DNA of 34,118 nucleotides from an uncultured Flavobacterium sp. (GTDB lineage: Bacteria > Bacteroidota > Bacteroidia > Flavobacteriales > Flavobacteriaceae), in NCBI GenBank assembly GCA_946886675.1, contig CAMPIZ010000001.1:1-34118 (forward strand). The letters run 5' to 3'. The notes below the pieces were generated by a model. That model was not told where the DNA came from. It did no database searches and was given only the letters and a program-made list of their open reading frames with translations. A program made the translations under genes and the position numbers. Shown piece after piece: positions 25,326-34,014 of this stretch (its first letter is position 1; every line of letters begins with the position of its first letter).

Positions 25326-25495
25326 TTGACAAGCCAGGAGGCAATTTGTATCGCGTTGGTAGCTATTAATTATTAGTTGTTAAGGAAAATCCTTGCGGTG
25401 ATTACAATACAACAATTTGACTTATTCTTTAACCGTTAAGGAATTTCATCAGCAGAAGCATTTTCTTTTGCTGGGGAGCAAAACATTTGTGGTAA

Positions 25496-25657
25496 TTATT
25501 TGATATTCTTAACGTTTAACTTTTCCTCCTCAATTTCCAGTATTGCTTTTTGAATCGCTTCCCAGTTTTTCTTTATTTCTTCTTCCGATACAGCTTTGGA
25601 ACTGAACTTGATTGGCAGAGGCTCGTTCTCTTCAAAATCTTGTTCGTGTGTTTCCAT
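25496..25657 (-). CDS. Hypothetical 53-residue acidic protein
   Basis: The ORF reads METHEQDFEENEPLPIKFSS at its start and continues with a charged helix (SEEEIKKNWEAIQKAILEIE, then EEKLNVKNIK). The composition is strongly acidic/lysine-rich, with a single Trp and a predicted amphipathic helix over the C-terminal two thirds. There is no signal peptide and no recognised family. It lies alone in the gene-poor stretch and no clear ribosome-binding site precedes it. Its ordinary codon use and protein-like composition argue for a real small gene; its isolation argues against. Confidence 0.4.
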   Translation of the reverse strand: METHEQDFEENEPLPIKFSSKAVSEEEIKKNWEAIQKAILEIEEEKLNVKNIK

Positions 25658-26100
25658 TCTATTATTATGACGAAAAAAGAGATCTATATGCCTTATAAAC
25701 GCGAAAATATATTACATGTTATTTTTGACAATATACAAGAAAACAGCCAGTACTTTCACGGCAAACCATTCCATTAACCGGTGTCAACAATTCTGTATAT
25801 TTCAAACCTTTTAACGGCATAATCAGCTGTTTTGTTTGCGTCATCATTCATGATAAGCACAGTATCTGCCTTTTCGAGTATTAACTACTCAGGCTTTGCC
25901 TAAATTAAGATTCTTGAAATCCTTACGATTTGCTTTCAAAAGTATTCAAGGATTGGGCTGAAACTTTAAATGAAAACAAAAGACCTGTAATTGTTAGAAT
26001 TTGTTTATTAGTTGTTTCATAAACCACTTTTGGGTGAAGTTATAAATAATATTAATTGACATTCTGGCTCTTTAACTCAATAATTCATACATCGACACGA

Positions 26101-28568
26101 TCAGAAAGCCGACAATTGGTATCTTTTCCCTTTAATAGTGTTTAGTGTAAGCTGATATCCCCCCTCTACTTTTCGAGAGGTTAAATTTAGACCGGCAACA
26201 TTCACAGGAACGCTTGTCCGAATCACACATTTGCCACCTGAAGCTGACCACAAACTGCAATTAGTAAGTTTACCATGTTTCCAGTCGAGACTTAATTCGA
26301 CTCCGCCTCTTGCTCGCAATCCCTTAATCCGGCCAGAAGACCAGGCAGAAGGAAGGGCAGGTAATAAATGTATATAGTCTAGATGACTTTGCACAAGCAG
26401 CTCTGCCATTCCGGCTGTTCCAGCAAAGTTACCGTCAATCTGAAAAGGAGGATGCGCATCAAAGAAATTCGGATAAGTCCCTCCACCTTTTACACTACCA
26501 GTGGTTACTTCAACATAATTCAACAATTGTCTGATCAAACGATATGCATGATCACCATCCTGAAGACGTGCCCACCAGTTGATCTTCCAGCCTTTGCTCC
26601 ACCCTGTTCCTCCATCGCCGCGGATCTCAAGTGTTTTTTTGGCAGCATCGAAGAATGTTGGCGTGAGCGGAGTGATTTCCCTGCCGGGATGCAATCCGAA
26701 CAGATGAGAAACATGACGGTGTTCTGGGTCTTGCTCTTCAAATTCTTCCTGCCACTCCAGCAACTGCCCTTTGGAGCCTATCTTAAGCGGGTAGAGTTTA
26801 CTTCGTTTAGCAATCAGCAGAGAACGAAATACTTCATCCGATCCCAAGATCTGGGAGGCCTCGATACAGTTAGTAAACAAGTCGCGGATAATTGACATAT
26901 CCATGGTTGTCGCCACGGCAACTCCTTGAAACTTGCCGTTTTTATCTTTAAACTTATTTCCGGCGTAGTCGAAGGTGCAGTAATAAGACGGCCGCCATTA
27001 TCTTCAATCAGCCAGTCGAGCATGAATTCTGCAGCGCCTTTCATTAATGGATAGGCTTTCTCTGCAAGAAATTTCTTGTCATTCGTAAATCGATAATGCT
27101 CATATAGATGTTGAGTGAGCCACGCTCCTCCCATTGCCCAGTTGGCCCAAACAGGATCTCCCGCCCCTTTATCTCCGACCGGATTGCTTATCGCCCAAAG
27201 ATCGGAGTTATGATGAGCCACCCATCCACGCGCTCCGTAGAATTCGCGTGCTGTAACATCGCCGGTTTTTGCGAGATCCGATAGCCAATCCAGCAAGGGT
27301 TGGTGCATTTCTGAAAGATTAGTGACCTCGGCAGGCCAGTAATTCATTTCAGTGTTAATATTGATCGTATAATTGGAGCTCCATGGAGCCCGTAACTCCT
27401 GATTCCAGATACCCTGAAGGTTGGCAGGCGGACTGCCGGGACGAGAGCAGGATATCAAAAGATATCTCCCGAATTGGAAATACAAGGCCTCCAAGCCCGG
27501 ATCGTACGCTCCATCAGAATATCCCTTAAGTCGTTTATCTGAAGGAAGTTTTGAATTACTATTATTGGACGCAGTATCCGTCAAATTGAATTTCAACCTG
27601 TCAAAATATTTCTTGTAATCTGCTTTATGGGAAGAGGACAATTGGCTGAAAGACTTTTTAGATACTTTGGAGATTATGGCTTCTGCTATTTGCTTTTCAT
27701 TCTTTCCATTTTTATCCGGGCACTTATCAAATCCATTAAAACTAGTAGCTGCAGCAAGGTATAACAAAACTTCGGTTGCATTTTTTACCTCAATAGCAGT
27801 ATCTGCCATCATTTTTATCTGACCGTCTTTACTGCTTGCTTTCAGTCTATATTGGAAACGCATACCGTTGCAGCCGGTGGTATCCTCATAAACAATTGCC
27901 GGCTTGCCTTTTGGGTTATAATAACTCGGGTTTACATTAGCAGGCGCTTTTCCGCTAACAATAAGCTGATTATTATCTTTCGAAGAAATAGAATGTTTCA
28001 ACAGGCTGGAAGAATAAAAAGAAAGATTTAAAGCTCCTTTTCTACTTGCCTTTATACGAAGCACCAGAATATTATCAGGAGCCGATATGAATATCTCCCG
28101 AACATACTCTACTCCGTTTACAGTAAATTTTGTAGTCGCAACTGCGTTCTCAATATTAAGGTCACGATAATAAGCGCTTGCTTTTGCGCCTTTAAAATCC
28201 TGTTTAATAACCAAATCACCTAAAGGAAGATAAGACTGGGAATACATTCCCTGAATTTTTCGCGTAAGCTTGTCTGCCGTATCGTAGTCTTTTTTCTTGA
28301 GCAGAGCCTCGCGAACTTGAGTCAGGTACTCAGGAGCCTCGGGATTTACATTGGATTTTACCGGACCGCCGCTCCAAAGAGTCGATTCGTTTAATTGAAT
28401 TAACTCTTGTTCCAGGCCCCCAAATACCATCGCCCCTATTTTGCCGTTTCCGAGAGGCAGGGCTTCAACCCATTTCTGGGCAGGCTGTGTGTACCATAAT
28501 TTTAACGGTTGTTGAGCCATTGAAACAAAAAAGCCAAAGCTCAACAAAACAGATAAATGTATTCTCAT
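26101..28568 (-). pseudogene. GH95 alpha-L-fucosidase/alpha-L-galactosidase, interrupted by a one-base deletion
   Basis: Two overlapping minus-strand frames together give a full GH95 enzyme of about 822 residues. The first (from ATG 28,568) carries the signal peptide, WYTQPAQKWVEALPLGNGKI, LPLGDL, LQGIWNQELRAPWSSNYTIN, NTEMNYWPAE, and APSTTPE ending at residue 537. The second resumes with NGKFQGVAVATTMDMSIIRD, DPEHRHVSHLFGLHPG, KINWWARLQDG and FQIDGNF. GH95 proteins normally read (S/T)PEN at the break. Here GAA is followed by ATA, one A short (AAA at 26,957-26,959 on the + strand as TTT), which shifts the frame and leads to a stop at about 26,814. N403 and N405 in the NIN motif match by position the residues that activate water in bifidobacterial AfcA. 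Either a real pseudogene or a homopolymer read error. The enzyme class removes terminal alpha-1,2 L-fucose or L-galactose. Confidence 0.85.
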
Positions 28569-28673
28569 TCTTTAAATATAAGATGTGTGTGCGGGTGTAT
28601 ACTATTTACTATGAAGGCGCCAGTTATTTAAGCGACATGCTAGAGTTTGTTTTATAATTGCTCTGATACACCT

Positions 28674-28681
28674 CAAAGTTA
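28674..28681 (-). promoter_or_regulatory. Candidate -7 promoter box for the GH95 gene
   Basis: On the minus strand this reads TAACTTTG, an exact TAnnTTTG match, about 105 bp before the GH95 start codon. No good -33 TTTG is seen at the usual distance, so support is weak. Confidence 0.3.
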
Positions 28682-28730
28682 AGCGGGTAAATATTCATTT
28701 CGTATGAAAGTTGTAATTATTCTTCCAGGA

Positions 28731-30173
28731 TTACGGATTTTTTGATTTAATAAAGTTGAGCCCCTCTACATGTTCCCCTACAAAAATATTTGCCATGTCG
28801 CCCGTTTTATACCATCCGGGTTTATCCGGCATATCGTCTGAAATAACTTTCCCGTTTATTTTAAGATTCTCAAATATTATGTTTCTGATCCCTCTCGCCT
28901 CATCATATCCGGTAAATACCGCAAGGTTGGCATTATTTCCGGTATAAGAAATATCCTTAAAATAGATGTTCGCTATCCCCCTTCCCGGCGCAGTATTGTA
29001 TTTACGGTTGTACATTACACGCAAATTTACTAGTTGTCCCCGCCGGATGTTCCCTATCCGTATATTTTCGAATCTTACATCCTTCACAAAGTTAGCATCC
29101 CCGGCATTGATTGCCATACAGCCCTGGTAATCCAGTTGTGCCTCATTGTGGTCGAGAATGTCAATATTGGTAAACTTTATATTGCTCAATGTGTCAGGAT
29201 GCGCGGGATCTCCGTGTGTGCCGATAAAAATAGGATGAGCAACGTCGGCCCACAAAGTCGAATTTTGAACAATTACGTTTTTAACATTCCCGTAATAACG
29301 GCCTCTGTGCCCATAAATAGCGATACAGTCGTCTGAATTTCGCATAAATACCCCGTCTATCAGAACGTTCGAGCTGCAGTATATATCAATGCCGTCGCCC
29401 CATCTTGCATCACTGAACGATTTTAGATTTTTTATATTTATGCTGTCACTTTCTGCAATATTTGCAGTATTACGAAGGGTGTTTGCCATGATAACTCCCT
29501 CGATATGTATATTCCGGCTAAAAACCATATCTAAAGGTCCTTCCGGATGAAAAATGACACCACGTCCGAATATCCTTACATTTTGAACACGATTCATTTT
29601 GAAGCTGCCGTTTACCTGTGCCCCGCCGGCTATATATACCGTCTGGTTTGATTTAAGGTTGACCATACCAACTTTGTGAATTCCAGGTCCGTAATATATT
29701 ACACTGGTATCGGATGCCAAAGGATTGTATGTTTCTAATGGGTTGGCAAATAGATGAAGGTTGTGAAAGACATCTCCATTCACCTCAATAGAGAAATTTC
29801 CCGGGCGGGATAACGAAAATATTATGGAATTTCCCTTCACTCGGGCGCTTCCTTCTGAAAGCGGCCTTACCAGTGCTGAATTAACCTTTCCTTTATTATA
29901 GCTTACCGATACTTCAACTTCGCCCGAAAAATCAAAATATGCAAACGAAGTTTTTTCAGACATCTTTCTACCGTCTTCCATCCTGGCTACAGTGGCCAGA
30001 TAGGTAGCTATAGATTGCCAGGTCTTTCCTTTTTGTCTCACCTTTACTGTAAAATCAGTATTTAAAGCACTTCCGCCTGGAGCGTCGTAAGTGATCAACT
30101 GTGCGTAGATACAATTTGATAAACTGAACAACATCAGCAGAAATAAGGCGACTCTTTTTATGCTATTTTGCAT
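28731..30173 (-). CDS. Secreted right-handed beta-helix glycoside hydrolase (GH28/GH49-like, clan GH-N)
   Basis: 480 residues. Signal peptide to about residue 24 (SNCIYAQ). Residues ~25-150 form an N-terminal beta-sandwich (FAYFDFSGEVEVSVSY, then IIFSLSRPGNFSIEVNGD and LHLFANPLE), a layout known from GH49 dextranases and many Bacteroidota GH28 proteins. The beta-helix follows from GPGIHKVGMVNLKSNQTVYI. Active-site motifs are WGDGID (Asp260) and NSDDCIAIYG (Asp281, Asp282); HPIFIGTHGDP (313-323) takes the place of the GHG segment. The fold and three Asp residues support an inverting hydrolase of clan GH-N. A pectic or rhamnogalacturonan substrate is inferred from the neighbours. It lies between the GH29 and GH95 genes on the same strand (gaps of 296 and 162 bp). 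Confidence 0.75.
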   Translation of the reverse strand: MQNSIKRVALFLLMLFSLSNCIYAQLITYDAPGGSALNTDFTVKVRQKGKTWQSIATYLATVARMEDGRKMSEKTSFAYFDFSGEVEVSVSYNKGKVNSALVRPLSEGSARVKGNSIIFSLSRPGNFSIEVNGDVFHNLHLFANPLETYNPLASDTSVIYYGPGIHKVGMVNLKSNQTVYIAGGAQVNGSFKMNRVQNVRIFGRGVIFHPEGPLDMVFSRNIHIEGVIMANTLRNTANIAESDSINIKNLKSFSDARWGDGIDIYCSSNVLIDGVFMRNSDDCIAIYGHRGRYYGNVKNVIVQNSTLWADVAHPIFIGTHGDPAHPDTLSNIKFTNIDILDHNEAQLDYQGCMAINAGDANFVKDVRFENIRIGNIRRGQLVNLRVMYNRKYNTAPGRGIANIYFKDISYTGNNANLAVFTGYDEARGIRNIIFENLKINGKVISDDMPDKPGWYKTGDMANIFVGEHVEGLNFIKSKNP

Positions 30174-30469
30174 TTGTATTGGCTTAAATATATTGGATTA
30201 ACCCTATATGACATAAAAACATTAATTCAATACTCCCGTAGATCATTGTTTTTTATATTTAAATATCTTAAAACACACCGACGCACCTCTCAATTATATT
30301 GAGACGAATTGCAGATCCTCTTTAAAATAGCTAGTGGCGAAGCCGGAAACACTTCAATCTTAACCGCCCCTGCAAGAGAATAAGTGTAGGCAGTAACTGG
30401 TAGCGTAAATGGATCATTTTAAACTGATTCTCGTAGAACGGCTCACCAGGCTTTCGAAGTCCTCTATTT
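30174..30469. other. Intergenic region between GH29 and the beta-helix hydrolase genes
   Basis: No coding frame was seen. A 7-bp perfect inverted repeat TCTCAAT-TAT-ATTGAGA (30,288-30,304) lies about 115 bp upstream of the downstream gene's start on the minus strand. There is no T-run after it, so an operator is as likely as a terminator. The 296-bp gap is long for a tight operon and may hold a separate promoter. Confidence 0.35.
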
Positions 30470-32230
30470 TTACTCAACTTTAAAGACTATAGCTGTTTCA
30501 AACGGCATTTTCTTGGGACAAATAACTTCAAGTCCGTCTGCTATCTGTTTCCATTTCAATTTGCCTGTATGCCCCAGAAGCTTAACCGTTTTAACCGATT
30601 TGCCCAGGTATTTTGCGTTCTTACCCAGAGAACTAATCTTTAGCCTTGTTCCTGGTGCTGGTGCAGTCATACAAAACGCGTAGAGAGCGCCGTTTTTGCC
30701 GACTGTAAAACGGAAGTCCTGCGCACTAAACTTAAAATCTGCATGGCGACGTTCCAATTTACTTCCGGGAAGCATTTTTAATTTACCGTTAATCATTTCA
30801 CCTTCTCCGGGAATTGCCCAGGCACGACTTCCATATACCGCTTCACCGTTTCGGCGCATCCACACTCCAACGTGCTTCAACATTTTCTCGCAAGCAGGCT
30901 CGAGTGACCCATCGGGCAAAATTGGAATAGATAGTGCCGCATTTCCGTCGCGTGCTATAGCCTCAATAACGTAGCGGATCATCATCCCGGGGTCGTAGGT
31001 GAAGTTTGGAGCATAAAACCAATCTCCAACCGGTGCTTCTGCAATCCAGGGTTGATCGGTTTTAATATCCGCCGGAACTCCGAATTCCTCAGTGTTCACT
31101 GTTCCATTCGTTTTGTGCCGAAACTTTACTATGCTGAATGTATTTACTTTGCCCCGGCGCTGTAGCGTCCGATTATAATAGTCTGCCATAACACGCGGCA
31201 TGGCATCGGCCTTTAATCCGGTGCCGGTACCATCTCCGGTAAAAGGCCCCTGCACTGTGCCGTCCGTGTAAATAAAATCGGGATTATAATTTTCTACAAC
31301 ATCCATCATTCGCAGGGCCCATTGAGTGGCGTACCATTTTGCATAAGGTAGATGTTTTGAAAATATCCCTGCCGGGGGTGGCGACCATTCAGAATTAGCC
31401 TTTTCTTCAACGCCTTTATATTCGCGGAGGTCAATACCGTAAAGCAAGCGGGGATCATAGCCTTCCCACCACTTACCTTTACCATCGGCCAGGCTGAGGT
31501 TGCCATCGTAAGGAACACCTTTTTTGTTTCCTTCTTTATCACTGCCAAATGCGGTTTGCCACCACCACCATGTATATTCGTGATGAAAAGTTACGCCGAA
31601 GTGTATACCCGTAGCGCGTGCAGCCTTTTCCCACTCGCCTATCAGGTCGCGTTTGGGCCCCATGTTCACTGAATTCCATGGTTGATAACGGGAGTTCCAC
31701 ATATCATAATTGTCATGATGCACGCCCTGGATCATAAGAAAACGTGCTCCTGCGTCCTGATATATTTTCGTAAGTTTTGCGGGATCCAGCTTGCTTGGAT
31801 TCCAGTCTCGCAAAACCTCTTTATAGCCAACTTCAGAGGGATGTCCGTATCTCTTCAGATGATTCTCATAAGCTTTTTTTCCTGGAGAATACAGTTTACG
31901 GGCATACCAGTCGCCGCTTTCACCAGCAGCCTGAGGACCAAAATGAACCCATATACCAAACTTTGCGTCGCGAAGCCAGGACGGCTCGCCAGGGTAGTTT
32001 TTCTCAATGGATTCCCAGGTCGGTTCGAAAGGCCCGGATGCTATCGGAATATCCAGCTTCATTTCCGGGAAGGTCTTCCAATCGCCCATCCTTACACTGT
32101 TGACAGGCTCTTTCGGCAGACCCCCAGGAATGGGCGGAACCAGAGTCGGTTTAGCTCCTGGTTGAGCGCTTGCCCCAAATTGGATTAAAAAAACAACCGC
32201 GGCTACTGGAATTACAAAGATTTTTTTCAT
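30470..32230 (-). CDS. GH29 family alpha-L-fucosidase (secreted)
   Basis: 586 residues. Signal peptide to about residue 22 (FGASAQ). The (beta/alpha)8 domain starts SWLRDAKFGIWVHFGP (84-99), with the family hallmarks GARFLMIQGVHHDNYDMWNS (161-180) and GIHFGVTFHHEYTW. The likely catalytic nucleophile is Asp323 in DFIYTDGTVQG. A C-terminal beta-sandwich starts about residue 475 (GEAVYGSRAW, DFRFTVGKNGALYAF). GH29 enzymes release L-fucose by a retaining mechanism. The acid/base residue varies in the family and I do not assign it. It is 87 bp downstream of the mutarotase gene and probably shares its transcript. The substrate is likely fucosylated plant polysaccharide. Confidence 0.9.
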   Translation of the reverse strand: MKKIFVIPVAAVVFLIQFGASAQPGAKPTLVPPIPGGLPKEPVNSVRMGDWKTFPEMKLDIPIASGPFEPTWESIEKNYPGEPSWLRDAKFGIWVHFGPQAAGESGDWYARKLYSPGKKAYENHLKRYGHPSEVGYKEVLRDWNPSKLDPAKLTKIYQDAGARFLMIQGVHHDNYDMWNSRYQPWNSVNMGPKRDLIGEWEKAARATGIHFGVTFHHEYTWWWWQTAFGSDKEGNKKGVPYDGNLSLADGKGKWWEGYDPRLLYGIDLREYKGVEEKANSEWSPPPAGIFSKHLPYAKWYATQWALRMMDVVENYNPDFIYTDGTVQGPFTGDGTGTGLKADAMPRVMADYYNRTLQRRGKVNTFSIVKFRHKTNGTVNTEEFGVPADIKTDQPWIAEAPVGDWFYAPNFTYDPGMMIRYVIEAIARDGNAALSIPILPDGSLEPACEKMLKHVGVWMRRNGEAVYGSRAWAIPGEGEMINGKLKMLPGSKLERRHADFKFSAQDFRFTVGKNGALYAFCMTAPAPGTRLKISSLGKNAKYLGKSVKTVKLLGHTGKLKWKQIADGLEVICPKKMPFETAIVFKVE

Positions 32231-32317
32231 ACTAAGTTTCGAATGATTTGTGGTTTGTTACTTAATTTTCATAGCCCCCCTGGTGTAAAGCACCCTTGCA
32301 AGGCTATTCACTATCTT

Positions 32318-32644
32318 TTATAATTGAAATATTCTATCCATTACCACCCATTTTTCTCCAGGCTTAGCAGAGGGTATAGGCTGTTGAAATTTCGACATTA
32401 ATGTCTCCCATTCTTGGACTTTAGGATTGGCGCTATCCATAATTTTCTTTCGTTCAAAATCAAAATAATCCTTAGTCTCCATGATCATAAAAAGGCGATT
32501 ACCCGTTCGATATATTTCCATTTCAGAGATGCCGGCCGCCTTAATTCCCGCCATTATTTCTGGCCACACATTTTTATGCCATTGCTCGTACTCCTCAATT
32601 AAGGCCAGGTCGTCCTTCAGGTCCAGCGCTAAACTGTATCTCAT
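32318..32644 (-). CDS. L-rhamnose mutarotase family protein (RhaM-like)
   Basis: 108 residues from ATG 32,644 (a TTG at 32,656 would add four). No signal peptide. The pattern Y-x-x-WHKNVWPEIMAGIKAAGI (about 23-43), then MEIYRTGNRLFMIMET, matches the small ferredoxin-like RhaM family, in which a Tyr, the His of the H-x-x-(I/V)-WPE motif and Trp residues line the sugar site. E. coli RhaM interconverts anomers of L-rhamnose. Next to two fucosidase genes, the natural sugar may be L-fucose or L-rhamnose; this cannot be told from sequence. It is the first gene of the minus-strand cluster, divergent from the AraC regulator. Confidence 0.82.
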   Translation of the reverse strand: MRYSLALDLKDDLALIEEYEQWHKNVWPEIMAGIKAAGISEMEIYRTGNRLFMIMETKDYFDFERKKIMDSANPKVQEWETLMSKFQQPIPSAKPGEKWVVMDRIFQL

Positions 32645-33086
32645 TTTTGTATTCAAATTTGGGTGTATGGATGTGTATGAAAATGCGGTGCTGGCTGCAG
32701 TCGATAAAACATCAGACGATTTCGACTAGCGACAATTTCGATAGCAGTTGAACTTATAGTAAGGTCCATTTATTTATTGGCTTATAAAGGGTTGGGCAAA
32801 TATCTTACTGCTGATCGGAAAGGCTATTCGCATAAACAAAACTAAATAAACTCTACCACGCTGAATTACACCAAACAGACTTTATTTTATACAAATCCGA
32901 CATTTATACGACATTACAACTAAAATATTAAAGAGAGAAGAATTTACAAATCAATAAATTAAAGATAACTAACTGATTATGTTACAATAAACCATATTCA
33001 AATAACAAAATACCCTCACCCTACTTTTTATGAAAACAACACAAATCAGACAATTATATTAACTTTACAATCACAAACCAGTTTAT
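32645..33086. promoter_or_regulatory. Divergent control region between the sugar cluster and the AraC-type regulator
   Basis: 442 bp, very AT-rich towards the regulator, no coding frame recognised. On the minus strand TAGTTTTG (32,837-32,844) is an exact TAnnTTTG box about 190 bp before the mutarotase start. On the + strand TAACTTTA (33,060-33,067) is a one-mismatch version 20 bp before the regulator start. Regulator binding sites are expected here but no clear direct repeat was identified. Confidence 0.45.
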
Positions 33087-33971
33087 ATGAGCCGAAGGAT
33101 TCTAAAGCACTCTTTTTCTCTTTTACATGTTGACTATGTCAAGCTGGACAACAAATGGAATTATACCAACATAGTAAGCCCGTATTACCGATTATATCTG
33201 ATAGACGAGGGAGAAGGGCATGTTTCAAATTCAGAAAGCACAGTAAAACTAGAGCCGGGCTATATGTACCTGATACCCAGTTTTACTTTATGTAACCTAC
33301 ACTGTTCAAACTATTTAGGTCAATACTTTATACAAATTTTTGAAGAATCGTCTGATGGCATCTCGTTGTTCTATAATAACAGGTCAATAATGAAACTAAA
33401 GGCAAGTTTGTTAGACATCCAAAACTTTAAAAGAATTCTTGGCATCAATCCCGGCCGGAGCATTAACCGGTCTAATAATCCTAAGGTCTATGAAAAAAAT
33501 ATTTACTATAAGGAATATCAGGAACTAAACAGTATGCAAAGCATGTCGGTATTTATGGAGACCCAAGGCATTATCTTGCAATTAGCCTCAAGGTTCCTGA
33601 CGCCTGAAACCTTCGAACAGAATAAGCTCAGTTCTATCCCTTCAAAAATTCTAGACGCCATTAGTTATATTCAGGTTAACCTTCGCCAAAATCTCACCGT
33701 CAGATTGTTATCAGAGAGGGCGAATCAACATCCTGACTATTTTTCCAGGTTATTTTATCAATACACAGGCGAGCGGCCTCTCTCCTATATTAATGATAAA
33801 CGCATTGAACGGGCTCAATACCTGATTACAACCACCAATATGCCGTATATTGATATAGCTAAAGAAACTGGCTTTGAAAACCTACCTTACTTTTCGCGAA
33901 TTTTTAAAAAACTGACCGGCATGACGCCTGGCGGGTATAAAAGAAAAAACCAAAATATTAATACTGTGTAG
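33087..33971 (+). CDS. AraC-family transcriptional regulator
   Basis: 294 residues. The N-terminal ~170 residues form a cupin-like sensing domain (YRLYLIDEGEGHVSNSEST, LEPGYMYLIPSFT). The C-terminal AraC DNA-binding domain (about 186-286) has two helix-turn-helix motifs: LTVRLLSERANQHPDYFSRL (203-222), then Y-TGERPLSYINDKRIERAQ, and IDIAKETGFENLPYFSRIFK (255-274), followed by KLTGMTPGGYK. AraC proteins of this type sense small ligands, often sugars, and activate neighbouring catabolic operons. Its divergent placement makes it the likely controller of the mutarotase-GH29-beta-helix-GH95 cluster. Confidence 0.9.
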   Translation: MSRRILKHSFSLLHVDYVKLDNKWNYTNIVSPYYRLYLIDEGEGHVSNSESTVKLEPGYMYLIPSFTLCNLHCSNYLGQYFIQIFEESSDGISLFYNNRSIMKLKASLLDIQNFKRILGINPGRSINRSNNPKVYEKNIYYKEYQELNSMQSMSVFMETQGIILQLASRFLTPETFEQNKLSSIPSKILDAISYIQVNLRQNLTVRLLSERANQHPDYFSRLFYQYTGERPLSYINDKRIERAQYLITTTNMPYIDIAKETGFENLPYFSRIFKKLTGMTPGGYKRKNQNINTV

Positions 33972-33991
33972 GGCTATAGCATATTAGCACG

Positions 33992-34014
33992 GTTTGATAT
34001 ACTATCTATCAAAC
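33992..34014 (+). terminator. Perfect 8-bp hairpin after the AraC-type gene
   Basis: GTTTGATA (33,992-33,999) pairs exactly with TATCAAAC (34,007-34,014) around a 7-base loop, 20 bp after the stop codon. A second small hairpin, CAGAC-TGGGT-GTCTG, follows at 34,020-34,034. No T-run follows the first stem, so the terminator call is moderate. Confidence 0.45.

Larger units (their letters stand above)
25066..26100. other. Gene-poor 1-kb region with one plausible small ORF and possible decayed fragments
   Basis: No complete gene of ordinary size is present. The best small ORF is the minus-strand 53-residue one at 25,496-25,657. Other short open stretches with some coding look are: a + frame at 25,071-25,325 (84 codons, no ATG/GTG/TTG start); a minus frame at 25,774-25,884 ending DYAVKRFEIYRIVDTG; and a + frame at about 25,917-26,020 with LLSKVFKDWAETLNENKRP. 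They overlap no recognised family and may be relics of decayed genes or chance. No transposase, integration site or RNA gene was seen. Confidence 0.4.

Noticed and set aside
25550..25777. + strand 75-codon ORF in the gene-poor stretch
   Set aside because: Its first half is the complement of the better minus-strand 53-residue ORF, and its hydrophobic Phe-rich start looks like an antisense artefact; the last 36 codons could stand alone but have no supporting feature.
26383..26895. + strand 170-codon ORF antisense to the GH95 gene
   Set aside because: The minus strand encodes conserved GH95 motifs across the whole interval; the + frame has no recognisable domain or start context.
26940..26975. 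Programmed -1 frameshifting in the GH95 gene
   Set aside because: A nearby A5 run could allow slippage, but shifting there would lose the conserved Asn of the PEN motif; a simple one-base deletion restores the exact family sequence.
31682..32188. + strand 168-codon ORF antisense to the GH29 gene, with another of 108 codons overlapping it
   Set aside because: The region encodes the conserved N-terminal half of the fucosidase on the minus strand; the + frames are compositional shadows.
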